From positions 2,204,042 to 2,268,041 of the forward strand of contig NW_017804054.1 in the NCBI RefSeq assembly GCF_001625305.1: a stretch of DNA of 64,000 bases. The letters are read 5' to 3'. This stretch comes from Branchiostoma belcheri. Taxonomy: Eukaryota > Chordata > Leptocardii > Amphioxiformes > Branchiostomatidae. The notes beneath the pieces are model-generated. The model did not search any database, was not told the origin of the DNA, and saw only the letters and a list, made by a program, of their open reading frames with translations. Positions 21,807 through 36,000 of this stretch are shown here, piece by piece. The position numbers and the translations under genes are program-made. How positions within the stretch are numbered: the stretch's first letter is position 1; each line of letters begins with the position of its first letter.

Positions 21807-24800
21807 TTATTTGGAATGATGAAGTTTTAGTCCTTTGAGAACCAAGCATTGATTACAAGAATCAATCAAAGCAAATGGTTTTCTAATGCAAATACAACCG
21901 TAAGACTTGTGACGGTTTTAAATGAAACCCGGGGTTAAATTGCTGCTAATGAAAGTCTCCAAAGGCTATCTCCGAGTCCAAAGCCACAGGTTTGCAAATG
22001 TGCCGATACATTTCAACCCTTTTACGCGCGCCTTGCCTGTCCTCTGCCATCCCCACTTCACCTAATGACCATGTAATGGATCACTTTACGTGGCGGCTTC
22101 ACGTTAATTTCACCACGGTATTAAGACAGATGGTCCTAAGTGTGGAACCGGACCAACAACGCGGCACCGGAGGCCTAGGGATCTTACCTGATTTGACTTG
22201 AGTCAAGCTGAACATTTACATGTAGATGTATGTATATATGGCTACTTGACTTTTAATTGATCCTTGCTGAATTAACTACAACATTTCAATCAAGGTCAAG
22301 CATTACAACATAAATTTGCAGGACAACCGGGAGTTTACTGAAGTTTCCAGCTGTTTTGTATATCTCTTAATAATAATTTATTGTTTTCAGAGGGCCGTTT
22401 ATGAAAAATCAAAGTGTGGTATATATGTATATATTTAATGAAATTACATTTGCAAAACACTTCTTGTGACAGGTACTGAGAAAAATGTTGGCAGGTTTCC
22501 AGATTTCCTTTGCTCTTCGGTGCTATTGTATCGCGAAAAGAACTTGTGCATATTCAGTATACTTACGTCGAATTGAGTACATATACATGTAACGCATTAG
22601 GCAACCATTGTCGCTTGTAATTATGAATGCTTGAGGCCCTGACAATAACATACTTGACAATACAGTTGACAACAAGTTGGGAAGAAAACAACATCACATA
22701 TGTTTGGCATAATTTCGATTAAATACATAAAATCTTGTTGTAATAAACAAGACATATATAGAAATAATTGACGTTCAAATGAACGGCACAACGATATCAT
22801 GGTTTGCCAAGGAAGCTCTCCTTAATTTTGACATCGATAGTCATTGTATAAGCATGTCGTATAAAGGCCTGGATTCTTATTATTCCAAACAACAACTCAG
22901 TGCTTGCTAGTTAGTAGTTCTTTGCAAATTGGCTATCATGGGGAATGCCCAAGCCAGATACCAGGCTTTGGGTGTAACAACAAAGATAGAGATGGCAGTT
23001 GCCACAGTACCAGCGCCCCATAGGTATAGAATACAGCCACAAGAGAGCCCTAAATTGCCAGTTAGCGCTCTTTCCATACACATGAGGAAGTGGAAGAAAG
23101 AAAGAAGTCCCCGGATAGGCTAGTTATATAGAAGGTTAAAGTCCCTAGATAGAGACCAAATAAAAGAATAACCACAATTGCTCCAATCTATAAAGAACAA
23201 TTACTATGTTGCTTAGGAAAGGGGTAGTCAAATCTGTCTATGAGAGCCTGTCAAGGAATATGAATGGTACGAGTAACAGTTGATATGTGACAAGGATGGA
23301 CAGGATACGTAATGCTAGGGTCAATGGGACAAAAAGGAACCATCGTAGATTCGGCTACAATGATCAAGTGTTCTTCTAGCAGGTAGTAGTGTATTTCGTT
23401 CTCAGACCGTCGTAAGACATTTCTTGCTGTGCGCGTTTCTAACTTCAAGCTAACTGATACGAGCGTACATGCTCGCAAAAATCCTATTACATGTCACGAA
23501 TACAATACTTAACGTATGACACATGTATTCACGTCTTTTTAAGTGGCAGTGCTTTTTTGCTTTGAATAATAAAAATTGGCCATTTGAATTTCACTATGTA
23601 AAAAAGCAGAAGCATAAAGGCGGTACTCACACAGACGCAAGCCGTCAACCTTCTCCCCTGGCCCCCGGCCTCCACTATGCACACATGCACGGTGAATTCC
23701 TGTAGCACCTGTAGGATCCTTCTCCGAACTACGGCGTTGGGCGGAAGATCACGGCGGTAACTCGACCTTTTATACCTTCGGGCAAACTCAATGAAATTGA
23801 CCAAATCACATCAACGTGTAATGATTTTCTATTTTTAGATGTTAGTTTTATCGTTTTTTTAACTTAACGTTAACGAAGCGCACCAAACAAAGCTAAAAAA
23901 ATATACATTCGCTATAGAATATATCTAACGTATGGCAAATTCGAATTTTTACTTGAATGAAAGTAGAATCCTGTGTGAATGTACCTAGAGTCAAGGAAAT
24001 ATGTTTGATTATTTTGTGATGAATTTGATTTTGCCTGTCCTCAAACTCAAATGCATTAAATGCTGTTCCTTTTTTTTCATGCCACTCAAATCAAAGTGAC
24101 CTTTCCCATTACTTAGTTTAGCAATTGCCATTAGCACCACTAGTGAAAAGCATTATTTTTGTTAAAATACAGTCTAGTTAATGGCCGGAGTGTTGCGCGT
24201 CCGAAATGGCTTTTTCCATTTTTGAAAACAGGAATAAATGAAGGTCAGTTGGAGCGAAGGCCGTTGAAATACAATCAGTAATATGGGCATAGTTTGGACA
24301 AGTCTACATTGAAGATATGGGCACTATTTCTGCATTTTGTAAATTGTATTTTAACGTATCTTTTACATACCACGTAGCGGCGTGAAGCTATGACGTCTAT
24401 AAGGCATATCCGAATGTGGCGTTCTATTACTATGTCAATCTTTTAAATGGCATTCGCGTGGAATGAACGGCTGCACACTGAATGAGCATTGTGTTACGTA
24501 ATAACTACATGTATATACGCAAACGTAATAACTATATACGCAAACATATTATTATAACTTCAACTAGAAATAAAGATCTGCTTGTGAAGCATTTATCGTC
24601 CTGTCTGCTTGGTTGTTTAATGTTGTTTCATGTTGTATGCCGGGTTCTTCATGTTGTATGGCGGGTTTTGAGAAATAAGTGATACAACCATGCAATATTA
24701 CAGCAATGTTTGAATAAAACGGACGTGGAAGGTAATGTCAGGACTGAGGTAATGGGCCCTGTAACATCTGTCATATTGCTGGCGCAATTTCACGTTAGTA

Positions 24801-24829
24801 TGCCGGGAACACCTTGATATCTGATACTA
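21807..24829. other. Intergenic, nothing recognised
   Basis: Open frames on both strands (for example around 22929-23123 and 23523-23804) carry no motif and have no splice partners. No RNA gene was recognised. Confidence 0.5.
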
Positions 24830-25127
24830 GATGCAATGATTATCGTTCGGCAACTTTCGTAGATGTTCGGCATTCGGTAGTTTTCGTAGATACTCGGTAT
24901 GACTCGGTGCCGTGTGGAAGGTTCAGTTTGATGCAGTGATCATTGTTCGGCAACTTTCGTAGGTGTTCGGCATTCGGTAGTTTTCGTAGATACTCGGTAT
25001 AACTCGGTGCCCTGCGGAACGTTCACCTGATGCAGTGATCATTGTTCGGCAACTTTCGTAGGCGTTCGGCATTCGGTAGTTTTCGTAGCTACTCGGTGCT
25101 ACTCGGTGCCCTGCGGAAGGTTCAACG
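24830..25127. repeat. Minisatellite, about 100-bp unit, three copies
   Basis: Units start at 24830, 24930 and 25029 with GATGCARTGATYAT. Each unit contains TTCGGCAACTTTCGTAG and then TTCGGCATTCGGTAGTTTTC, so it also has a shorter internal half-repeat. The units are over 90% alike by eye. A 76-codon antisense frame over the array simply reflects the repeat. Confidence 0.9.
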
Positions 25128-25936
25128 TCTCGAGTCGTCGGACAACATCTCAAAGGTCAAAGGTGACATTCTGGCGATGATGTGTCACAATTGAAGGTCT
25201 ATTTGTGTCTAATTAGTAACTATGGCCCCGTGACGGAAGGCATCCAGGGGTTTTATCTCGGATTTTTTTTCTCACGGTATGATCTGAAGTGTGAAGAAGA
25301 TTTGAACACCCAAGAAAAGGTATGGTTCACTCTATCAACACTTCACAATTTTTGCACAATCATTGATTTTGTCGTTACACGTTCTGCACATTTTCAAAGC
25401 AACAATGGCGGATAGACTAAGCTATAATTAAGATTTTCTTATATGATACTATAGGCCTATTTGTTTGCGTATTCATTTTGCTTTTTATGACATGCTTTCG
25501 CATCGTTAATACATATGTCATGTCCCATGTAACATTCCTATACAATATATCACGTTTAAGTTGTGTTTAGAACTCAAGTCGTTGACCCGAAAAATGAAGG
25601 TCAAATCCCTTTGTGTCTAAGTTGTTTTCACACAAATACAAGGCCTTTTCAGGGCAGTTATTTGAACGTATGGAGTAAATAACAACAAATAGATCATGTA
25701 CAAGTCGCTATCGATAAGCTCTTTAGTTAGGCAGTGATATGAATCACAGCTCTGACTGCACGGTGAGATAGATCGAGTGAATAGCGCTTTTGTTAAAGTA
25801 GCGTTAATAATTCAGACCCTCATTGTGTAGGATTTGCTTGACCCTCCCATGATGCCAACAGTAGGGCGTATAACTGGGGTTTGTTCAGTAACTATACAGG
25901 GCAGAGGTGCATATGTACAAACGGGTCTGTATGATG

Positions 25937-26151
25937 AGTAAAGAGACTCTTTTTACACATTCAACCAAGTCTTTTATTCAGCCGACGTTTCGGTGACCGC
26001 CTGTCACCTTCCTCGGGGCAATTCTGACTGGTTCACTTTGCACTGCAGCACAGGTGTCGCTGCTGTAGATGCATTCCCAAACGTACAGTATTTACATATC
26101 TACACATATGAGTGGTTACAGGGAACTGTACCTAAAAAGAGTCTCTTTACT
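25937..26151. mobile_element. Short TIR element with a Penelope-like junction motif
   Basis: AGTAAAGAGACTCTTTTTA at 25937-25955 is exactly inverted at 26133-26151. Between them, the reverse strand reads GAGGAAGGTGACAGGCGGTC then ACCGAAACGTCGGCTG, a small hairpin plus 'GAAACGT' arrangement often seen at ends of Penelope-like elements; a related arrangement lies at 46085-46175. It is non-coding and sits about 340 bp upstream of the cadherin-kinase start codon. Confidence 0.6.
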
Positions 26152-26488
26152 AAGTGGCTTACCAACCTGATGAAACTACTAGTATTCACGAAAGTGGTCT
26201 GTATGATGTTTTCAGTGGAACAAAGATACTCAGAAGAGGAAAAGCTTATCTCATGGTAGATTTATACCTTGTAGTCTTACTCTCTTTTTCTTCTAGAGGG
26301 TATGTAGGACTCGTCTTACAGATTGTGGTTGGTTAATAGGTTGCTTACTTAGTTATCTGTATTTTCCGAACAAGGTTGATTGCATTTCTACCCTATATTC
26401 ACATCTGTTCTTCTCAGATGTGTCACCATTTTGAACACCTGGTCGGAGTTTAACTTCACCTACAACGTGACTTGCATTTAAAACGAAA

Positions 26489-27031
26489 ATGGGAGGGGCG
26501 GAATCTTTGGCAACTATTATCGTCTTCATGGGAGCGTATACAGGTACGTAACCATAAGCTATACCCTTGATTCTCAGGTATACTTTTACGCATTGTGATC
26601 CTAATATTTTGTTATGAGTAATAACATTGTCACATTGAATGGCTTAGGTGCTTAACAACCTTGAATTAGTAATGTTTATCATAGTCTTTTGCACTATTAT
26701 ATTCACCATTACTGCTTAAATTATGCGAAACCATATCCAGTTACTTGAGTAACTGTGTTTTGGTATATCTTATTGCCTGGATGTCTAACGTTCACCGACG
26801 TACTGTTTAAATTGTTTTGGACATTTCTTTGTATAGTAGAATCTCTATCGTCATCAACATCTGGGACTTTCCGAAGCCAGTACACGACGATTCCAATGCT
26901 ACCCACCGTCCAAACCAGACCCGTGTTTTTGAATGAGCCCTATTTTGGAGTTGTTATCGAGAACGCTGTTGTGGTAAGTTCTAGTATTTTGTGTGCGCGC
27001 GTGTGTTTGTGTGTGTGTGCGCGTGTCTGTC

Positions 27032-27079
<48 letters not shown>

Positions 27080-30000
27080 TGTGTGTGTTTGTGTGTGTGT
27101 GTGCTTACATATTTACAGTCTTTGATGGAATTTGTAACACTTAACCTTGATTAATACCTTTTTTCTCAATATACAGGGTACTGCAGTGCTACAGATTACA
27201 GCTTCAGGCGGTCTCCATAGTGCTTCCAGCAGAATTCACTACTCTATCGTACCCGAAAGTAAGACCATCTTCAACGAAAAGAAATTCGAACACAAATTTA
27301 AAGTAATTTATTTATGTGTGTACGGTTACTGATCAATATGTACAATGTAAAAATGTATTTTTTGTTATATGTGTTAATACAGATCAACAGACTTTCTTTA
27401 CGATAAATGAGACAACTGGTGTGATAACAACATCATCTGTAATAGACAGAGAGGCTGGCCTGATCGACAAATCAGCACCCAGGGTTTTAAATCTTACCAT
27501 TCAGGTAAGAAAGTCAATTTCATAAACTCCATCCATGTTATAAGCTCATAAAGATATACGTTTTTATTTCACACCTTAAAACAATCTATTATAAATTCTT
27601 TTTTGACAGTATGTAGTTTTGCTCTCTATCAAACAGGCAGAAGACATCATGATGAACGGCAGTTCGGGTGCTTTTGCGGAAACAACTGTTCAGATCACGG
27701 TCCTCGACGTTAATGACAACCGACCGACGTTTAACAGACAGTCCTACAGCGGCAGTATCTCCGAACACGCAGTCATACACACGCCTGTGACGGGACTACA
27801 GATGGAGGTTTCGGATGCAGACCAGGTAAAACCTACGTCATCAAAATAGCGGCAACAGATTATACCCAGCGTATTCGCTGTCGGCTGCCGCCATCTTGGT
27901 TGAACCTATATAAAGATGTTAATACCTTTCAAATGCAATGACGAATGGAAATTATGTTGTTATCAAAACTGTAAATAGACAGTTGTTATCCCTGCTTCAT
28001 ATGTATAACAATACCTACTATCTGGACCTTAGCTATGGGATTGCATGAATATAGACATCTGGGGTAGACATACATATACATGTAGACAAAGTGTGCAACT
28101 GTTATACATACACAATCGATGTATCTTGTTAATGTATGCCTAGGGTACGAACAGTGAGTTCAGACTGAGACTGTTGGGAGATGACGACTCAGTGTTTGAC
28201 GTGGAGCCCAAGTCAGTGTTGGGAGGAGCGGCAACTGTCACCATCTTTGTCGTGGACCCGCCTGCACTGGACTACGAAACTCTGGAGAAACCCGAAAAGA
28301 TCCTCCGTTTTCTGGTCAGTGATCATGATTGTAACATCAAGCTATTACTTTCTGTACGTAATAATATTAGTTTTGTTTGATAAAGTAATGTGTATTACAG
28401 CCAAAATCACTGTAAGATACAGCAAATGTATATTGACATTTACTGATTACTATGTATCAGAAATAGTAACTGTAATACATTGCTCAAGTATGGGGGGTTC
28501 CAATACTGTGCAGCATATTGAGTCTTGCCACAATACCATCTGTAAACCTTAATCTTATTTCCCATTAGGTCCAGGCAACAGAGTCAAGAACAACCGAGGC
28601 TTTCACGGCAGTGACCGAAGTAACCGTCCACGTACAAGACGTGCCTGTATGTTAATCAAATTACACATTTTCTTGCTAATGTTACTTGCTCATTTCCTTT
28701 CTTACTTGCATTTCCAAGACGTATGGTTGAAATTCCTGTTTATTTTTGTATGTATAGGAAGACGCCACGTTTGTAATAAAGGTCCTAGAAAATGCCAGGA
28801 TAGCAGCTGTGATTGGAACTATCAGACGACCCGGAGACAACTATGTCTTCTTTTATATCGTTGGTGAGTTGTACATGTACAAAATGTTGTTAAATTGTAA
28901 ATGTAATAATAGCTGCACATAACATTTACAACGTCGGGTAAATTTAATTTATGCTGTTTGGCTTTTATTTTAATGTTTACCTTCGTACATGTAGAAGTTT
29001 CAGTTCTTCAGTTTCTTTCTCTTCTTCTTGTTCTCTGAATAAATGTCAATGACCTGGACGTCTCTCACCATGGTAACTGGGGTGCTGCATCAGACACTCT
29101 GTGGTGTTGGTTTACACTAGGTAGCAGCGCAGAGTTTGATGGGCTGCTCACCATCTAGGAATGTGTTTAAGTTACAATAAGAGCAGAGCAGAACATGTGA
29201 AGGTGCATTAGCTAGTTGTATTACCTCTTACTGTTGACGTCGGAATCGAAGAGTGTAGGTTTCAGCCTGTAGTATCTTGTTGCAGTTTTGTATAGAGAAT
29301 GTATATGTCATACTCTTCCCTGTGTCAGCTTACGGTTTGCGTTATTTATTTCTTCGCAGGAGGCAATAATGACAACGCATTTCGTCTGGATAAACGTACG
29401 GGTGAGATTAGCGTCGTCAATCCACTGGACAGGGAACAGAGAGACTCCTACACTCTGGTCGTGAAGAGAACCCGGAGTGCGGATTACGCGGTCACAAATG
29501 TCAACATTCCCTTCAACGAAGACGACGAAAGCCTGTTAAAGGTTGTAGTCGAAGTTGAAGACATCAACGATAATACTCCGCATTTTGTCGATACCGCCAA
29601 GTATCTGGGTACGTGGGCAATCTTATACTGCCCAATGTTATACTTTCTTGAATTCTAAGAGACATTCCTTGGAAGACATTACCTCAACTTTGAACTATGT
29701 GCTTTTGTGTGAAGTTTAATATGTCGAAAATTCTCCCATTTTGTTTCTCCAACGAAAGTAAATAACAGTATTGAAACTCCCTTTTCATTTTTCTGTATAC
29801 AGTCGTTGAAGAAGATTCTCCTTACCAGACAACAATTACAAAATTAAAGGTAAGATAAAAGTTATATATTGCACATGAAAATAAGTCTTGTACCATGACG
29901 TTATGATGATTATACTTTGTATTTATATTGTGCTTTCTATGTACCCTAACAGATGCTGGAAAATGCGGTGAAGTCTGGGTATCTCTGGACACAAAAAGAA

Positions 30001-33000
30001 ACATTTCTATGAGAGCATAGACCGCATGTAGCATGCATGCACCGCATAGTTTTGTTTGCCTAAGTAAATACGATGCAATGTGATCTGTAAAACAAATGTC
30101 TGTAGTATTCACTAACCAAGAAAAATCGTTACAGGCATCGGATGCTGATGGCGAAGCGAACGGGGTTGTCCAGTATAGCATAGACAGCATCTTGTTTCGT
30201 CGGAGGTCGGACAACGACCGACCAGTAGCAAACATGTTCGTTACAGGTGCATTTCTCGTCGGCTCGATAGATGGCGCTGTTACCACAGCAACAATGTTTG
30301 CAAGTTATCTGGACGGCCATTTTGAAGTTGTGGTGCGAGCTAGGGACGGCGGAGGACTGTTTGACACAATACAGATCAACGTGAGTGAATGAAAGATCTT
30401 ACATCATTTCATAGTCACTTTTGTTACTCCGTGAAGGAGGTCAGGACCTCCGGACGGAGTGTTGTGATCGGCTGATTTTTCGTGTTCGCAGTCAAAACAC
30501 TGGGCTCTCTTTGTGTAATCGGCACGCAATTTTATACGCCGTCTGCGGGCATGCCCGTGTTGATGCACGAATGTGTATTTTTGCCGTTGCAGCTTTCGCG
30601 GTCAATGTAATATCGCAGACGCACCCCTACAATTACGAGGCGAATTGGAATGGTCCAGAAAAACGCGTTGTTTGGAATAGCAGTGGGGGGGGGGTGGAAC
30701 TTCATGCAGATACGGGGTGGTTTTGATAAGTGGTTCCAGATGTTTTTGCCCATGGTTAAGAGATGCCAAGTTTTTTGGAAGATGTTCGCAGCCAAAACGC
30801 ATTCTTCCGTACGTCGCATTTTTGTGTAATTTCGCATGTGGTGTGGCATTATGTCCGGGATGATGCACGTCTTTTTATTTTTACCGTAGCTGTTTTGATA
30901 TTGGAGTAAATGCTTATATTCGAAACATCCCCATGTCGTTGAAATGTTGTCGTCCGTTTATGTCACCGGTAGTAAGTCGCGGCGGGCCTGATGGGGACGG
31001 AAATGCATGTGGGGTGGTCAGAGGTCAACATTAGGAAATGTTAATACCGATGACGTAATCCTATCGATTTCAAACTGGTCGGGTGTGGCGACCTAGTGGC
31101 GGCGTGTATTTAGTCACGTAGCAACTGGCCGGTCGTCCTAGCAACGACACATGGCCAATATTTTTGGGTTGGGCCGCTCCATAGTGTTAGTGGAGCAGCT
31201 CTTTGTAAACATGGACAATATTTTTGAGCAACCCATCAATGTGTTCTGCCTCGTGGTCGGATGTGGTCTGGGGCTGGTAAACCGCACATACAGTACTAGT
31301 AGATCGGGTAATTTTATGATTTGCTAGTTGTAAAGGCGTCGTGTAGTATGAGCCGGTATATGAAGAAGTAGCCTGTGTTACACAATCATGCTTTCGGCCG
31401 GATTGATGTGCAACTGTTACTAATTACAGGGACTGCGCTAATGCCGACCAGTCGCGCTGTCCTGATACACCGCGAATGTGCGAGTGTTCCCTGTAGACAG
31501 TCCCGGGAGTCATTTTTTTCGCACATTCCAGGAGCCAAACCGAAATACGTTCATGAACCGAGTCCAAAAAACCGAAACGTGAAAATCGGATGATCGGACC
31601 TGATGTACATTTCTCTTTCTGTAGATTGTACACACAATACACACATCTTTAGATAATCTGGCCATGGCAGGTAAAAAAAAAGTAACCCTGAATCATACTA
31701 GATTAGCGTAAATGCATGTTTATGCGTTCAAAACAAGAAAAAGAATTTGTTTCCCGGTATTAATCTCTTGAAACACGGCGCTGAATATTGACGCAAAAAT
31801 ATTTCGGGCATCGCGCGCCCTTCCCCGTTGTTTAGACTGTATGCAAATCCCGCGTCACGTGTCGGCATTTCGCATCTCTGATTGGTTGTTGCGTCTTAAG
31901 ATGACTGAGCCGACGCGCGTTTAAACAATTTTTCTTTGTTCGATTTATCACACTTCACAGAGAATTGTCGCCAATGGCTACTTCTTTTTGTTGCAATATA
32001 TAATACTTCACGGAGAATTGTCACCTATGGCTTCTTGTTACATTTGACATGATTACAATTCTATTAGTGAATGTGTGTGCATTGCAAACCATTTTTACAT
32101 TTGGATGCTACATGTTAATTTGGAAAAACGCTGTTTTCCTTTCAGATTTACGTCGTCAAAAGAGATCAATCCGTAACCCTTAAGGTATCGTCAAGCCACC
32201 AACCGTACGTGCCATCATGTGTGAGGTAAGAGTTTACCAGAAACTTTTGCATCACCCTAACTTGATGGTTGTATCTTATTTAGATTATACAATGAATTAT
32301 GTGCATTTTAAGAAGAAAAAAAACATTACTCGTACAATGCTGATTCAACATTGCTAACAATGCAAAACCTTAAAAAGCAGATGTATCCGCTCATCTTTAT
32401 AATTAATGGTTAATGTTTTTTGTTCTTTTATCCCAATAGAGATGTTTTCAATGCATCAAATGCAATGATACATGTCGTCGGTATGAGACCGGACTCCATA
32501 GACAGGGTGAAGATTGATGCTTACGTGGTGAAAACTGACGAAAACATCATCTGCAATTCTCAATGTGCACACAGGTAAGTGTAAATCTGTTCGTTTGTTT
32601 GTTTGTTTGTATATTTGTTTATTTTAGGAACCCACAATTAGTCACAATACAACCACTACTCTTCCTAGAGTCCTCTTACATATATTGTAAAATACAAACA
32701 TTTTAATTAACAAATGTTAACAACTGTTAACATTTGTCATATAATAACTTGTGCAACTTTTGTTGCTGTAGATCTCTAAACATCGCATGGTACGAGATAT
32801 ATACTATAATATCTGATGGACGTCTAACTTGTCAATGGTCTCACGATATGTAATAATTGCTTTAATCAATCTCATTATGTTTTTCAGCCTTGTTAACAGC
32901 ACTCAGTTACAGTCAGGATGCAGTGATCTAGCAGTTGTAAAGGTAATGAATATAAGCTATTTACGAAAATTGGACTAAACGTTTTTATATATCACTAAAC

Positions 33001-36000
33001 CATTTTGCCAGTAATATTAATACCTCATTCAGCATATGCATGTTATAATAGGGCAGTAGAACGAAAACTTACACTGAAGTTGAGTTACAGAGATTGTATG
33101 TACATGCGAATAGGAGGAGGAATAGCGGTTATCAACAGGAGTGAAACAATGGAGAATCATGCTAAAGGTCCACCTTAGTCAAAACAGTACTGCGGTTGCC
33201 ATGTTAATAACCTTATCCCTTTCTGATATTGCCATTTTCTGTATTTTGTTACTACTAGACATCTCAAGAATCCACCTCCTGGACCGACCTCGCCGTTGGC
33301 CTGCCCATCTTGATCATATCCATGGTTGGAGCTGTGCTGTTTACTGCTACCTTCACGTCACTCATCATCGTGTGCTGTAGGTACAGAAAAAATCCACCCA
33401 AACGTTACCGCACATCTTCTCTAGCGGCGGCACCGAGAAACATCCCGACTGCCGAGCGGCTGAGGAGCGTAGAGATCCGGGGATCAACAATCAGAAGGAC
33501 ATGGGGGTCTCGAAGTAGACGTGGCAAGAACAGACCTAGGATCTTTCCTCCAGGTATGTACAGTATTTACTACTCTCGGGACAGAAGTAGTACTTTGAGT
33601 GGATGGTCGTGGATTTTGACAGCTAATTTATAGGGTCCCGATGTAGACGTGGCAAGAATAGGCCGAAAATCTTTTATCCAGGTATGTACACTATTTACTA
33701 CTCCAGTTTCGGAAGAAGTGGTGTTTTGGGTAGATGAATTCTGTGTCTCTATTTGGCCTATTTGATTCGGTAGGATGGTGGGTGGGAGGTGATCTTGACA
33801 GTTGATTGATAGGGAACCCACACGTGAAGGTAACACAGGATAGGAGGAACGGACCGGGATATGTGGCCAGTGTTTGGTGGAATTCAGGAAGCATTGTAAT
33901 ACCCGACTGAAATACATAATTCGTATTTCAATTATCCGTTCCACCGCCTTCATGAAATAGTTCGGTAATACTGTATCAAGCATTTATTATTGAATTCGTT
34001 TTTTCAGAGTCAGAAAACGGTGGAGGACCATTGGAGTTCAAAGTCCTATCAAAAGAAGAGCAGTACGAGGAGCCTCTGTTCTCAGGCGTTGACGAGGACA
34101 TCGCCTGTTCTGTCAACGATGTACTCATTGAACGGAAATGGCTGAAACTGGGGCAGGTCTTCGCAAAAGGTAAATAGTTTTCTCCAGTAGGCCGCCATCT
34201 TGGTGTTGCCCGTAGGAAAGTCGATCTCGTACAGCTCACTACAGGTCTCTCGTTCCCAGTATCTTAGACCCATTAAATATCGCATTCTGCAGCAGCATAC
34301 TTTGTCAATTATGTTATTCAAATTTTGGGACACACGATATAATTTAACAAATAGGTATTTGCCTAATAGGGAATTTCGGTCAAGTGTTGAAAGGAACACT
34401 GAAAACACAAGTTGAAGTGGCAGTGAAGACATTGCAAGGTAAGTAAATTACTGATTATGTTTTGAATTTTTGAATTGACTATAATACCCATGCTTAATTC
34501 GGTGATAATGGGTCACTGACCAGGCGTTATGCCATAATAAACACCGAGGGGAAAAGAAGCCATTAACCCTTAATTAGTTTAGAAAGGTTGCTTCAGATTG
34601 TCTGTCTATTGACACTATCACAGGTAGCAGACAGAACCTGAACACGTTTTTGAGGGAAGGGATCATGATGAGACAGTTTAACCACAGAAACGTGCTGGGA
34701 CTAGTGGGCATCTGTCTACACCCGGGAGAGCCACCAATGATCATCATTCCCTACATGAAAAACGGAGATCTTCTAAACTTCATAAGGGATTCAGGAAAGG
34801 TACGTTGTATAATATTATATATTCCGAAAATATACAGGGGTTTTATCAGGTTGGTAAAGTATCAGAACATTGTAACTGCTATTCTATTTTAGTAATATAT
34901 TAATTCTAGTCAAGCTATTAGGATGTTTGACATATTCACACGATGTTGTGTTTCTTACTCCACTCAACCTTGATCTTTAGGACATTACGACAAAGGATCT
35001 GATAGACTTTGGACAGCAGATAGCCGAAGGCATGTCGTACCTTGGTGGCATGAAGTATGTGCATCGGGATCTGGCGGCCAGAAACTGCATGTGAGTTTTC
35101 ATCATCATATTTTCCAAATATTCTGCATTACATGTCTGTGTCATTATGTACAAGTTTCCCATGCTAAATGCCAATTCATTATGATATATGAGTCCTACAA
35201 TCTATTATAACCTGAAACAATGCGGCACACAAGTAAATTATTTGCTCTCAGCTATACATACCATAATATTACATTTATAAAGACTGCTATTTATTAGAAA
35301 AAAATACAGAAACTCGTGATTAGCCACACAAGATTGTAACACTATATAAATGACAGACTTGTGCTAGCTCTTGTTGTTTGAGTAATTAGGATTCATTAGG
35401 TTTTATTTTTAGGTTATATTTTTTACCTAGCCTATGCATATAGACAGGCAGGCAGGCAGGTTTTATTGTATATTAGGTTTTATCTTATACTTTGTACTTG
35501 TTCAACAGTTGTTGCCATACATTGGTCCATGTGCAATTGTCATGCAATAAAGTTCTTCTTCTTTAAACTTTCAACAACAAACTAGGATTGATGAGTACAG
35601 GATTGTGAAAATCGGTGACTTCGGCTTATCCAGGGATATCTACGAGCATGACTACTACACCAGCCGTGAGGGCGGGCCGGCACTGCCCGTCAAGTGGATG
35701 GCAATAGAGAGCCTCACTCACAATGTCTTTAATACCAAAACGGACGTGGTATGTTTCCCTCTTTCTCTCGCTCTCACTCTCTCACTCACTCACTCTCTCT
35801 CTTTCTCTCCCTCTCTTTCTCTCTCACCATTTCTTTACAGTAACTGAAAGTTTACAAACATTTACTTGTCTAGGTTATTACTTTCTTTAAAAAATGGCAT
35901 TTTGTATTAATTCTCCTGCGGAGCACATATATATGTGGGTTGAACATACAGTACCGCCCATATAGCACCCTGTATGTGTACGATTTAGCGGTATTTCTCG

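Noticed and set aside
24830..25127. CRISPR-like repeat array
   Set aside because: Units of 100 bp are repeated without unique spacers in a eukaryotic context; this is a minisatellite.
25849..25880. Upstream motif (ATGCCAACAGTAGGGCG) of the kinase gene resembling the block at 38498
   Set aside because: The first landmark looks similar, but the second landmark is absent at the expected distance, so it was not counted as a third copy of the upstream block.
26755..27144. 129-codon frame ending in Cys-Val repeats
   Set aside because: Its first part is cadherin-kinase exon 2; the rest reads through the intron and the GT microsatellite.
33259..33308. Donor GTACAG at 33378 as the end of the TM exon
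   Set aside because: The sister gene ends its TM exon at a similar TG|GTACAGAA, but here the frame stays open to 33553 with a basic juxtamembrane sequence and a strong GTATGT donor in phase with the kinase exons. Use of the inner site would leave phase 2, which does not fit the next exon.
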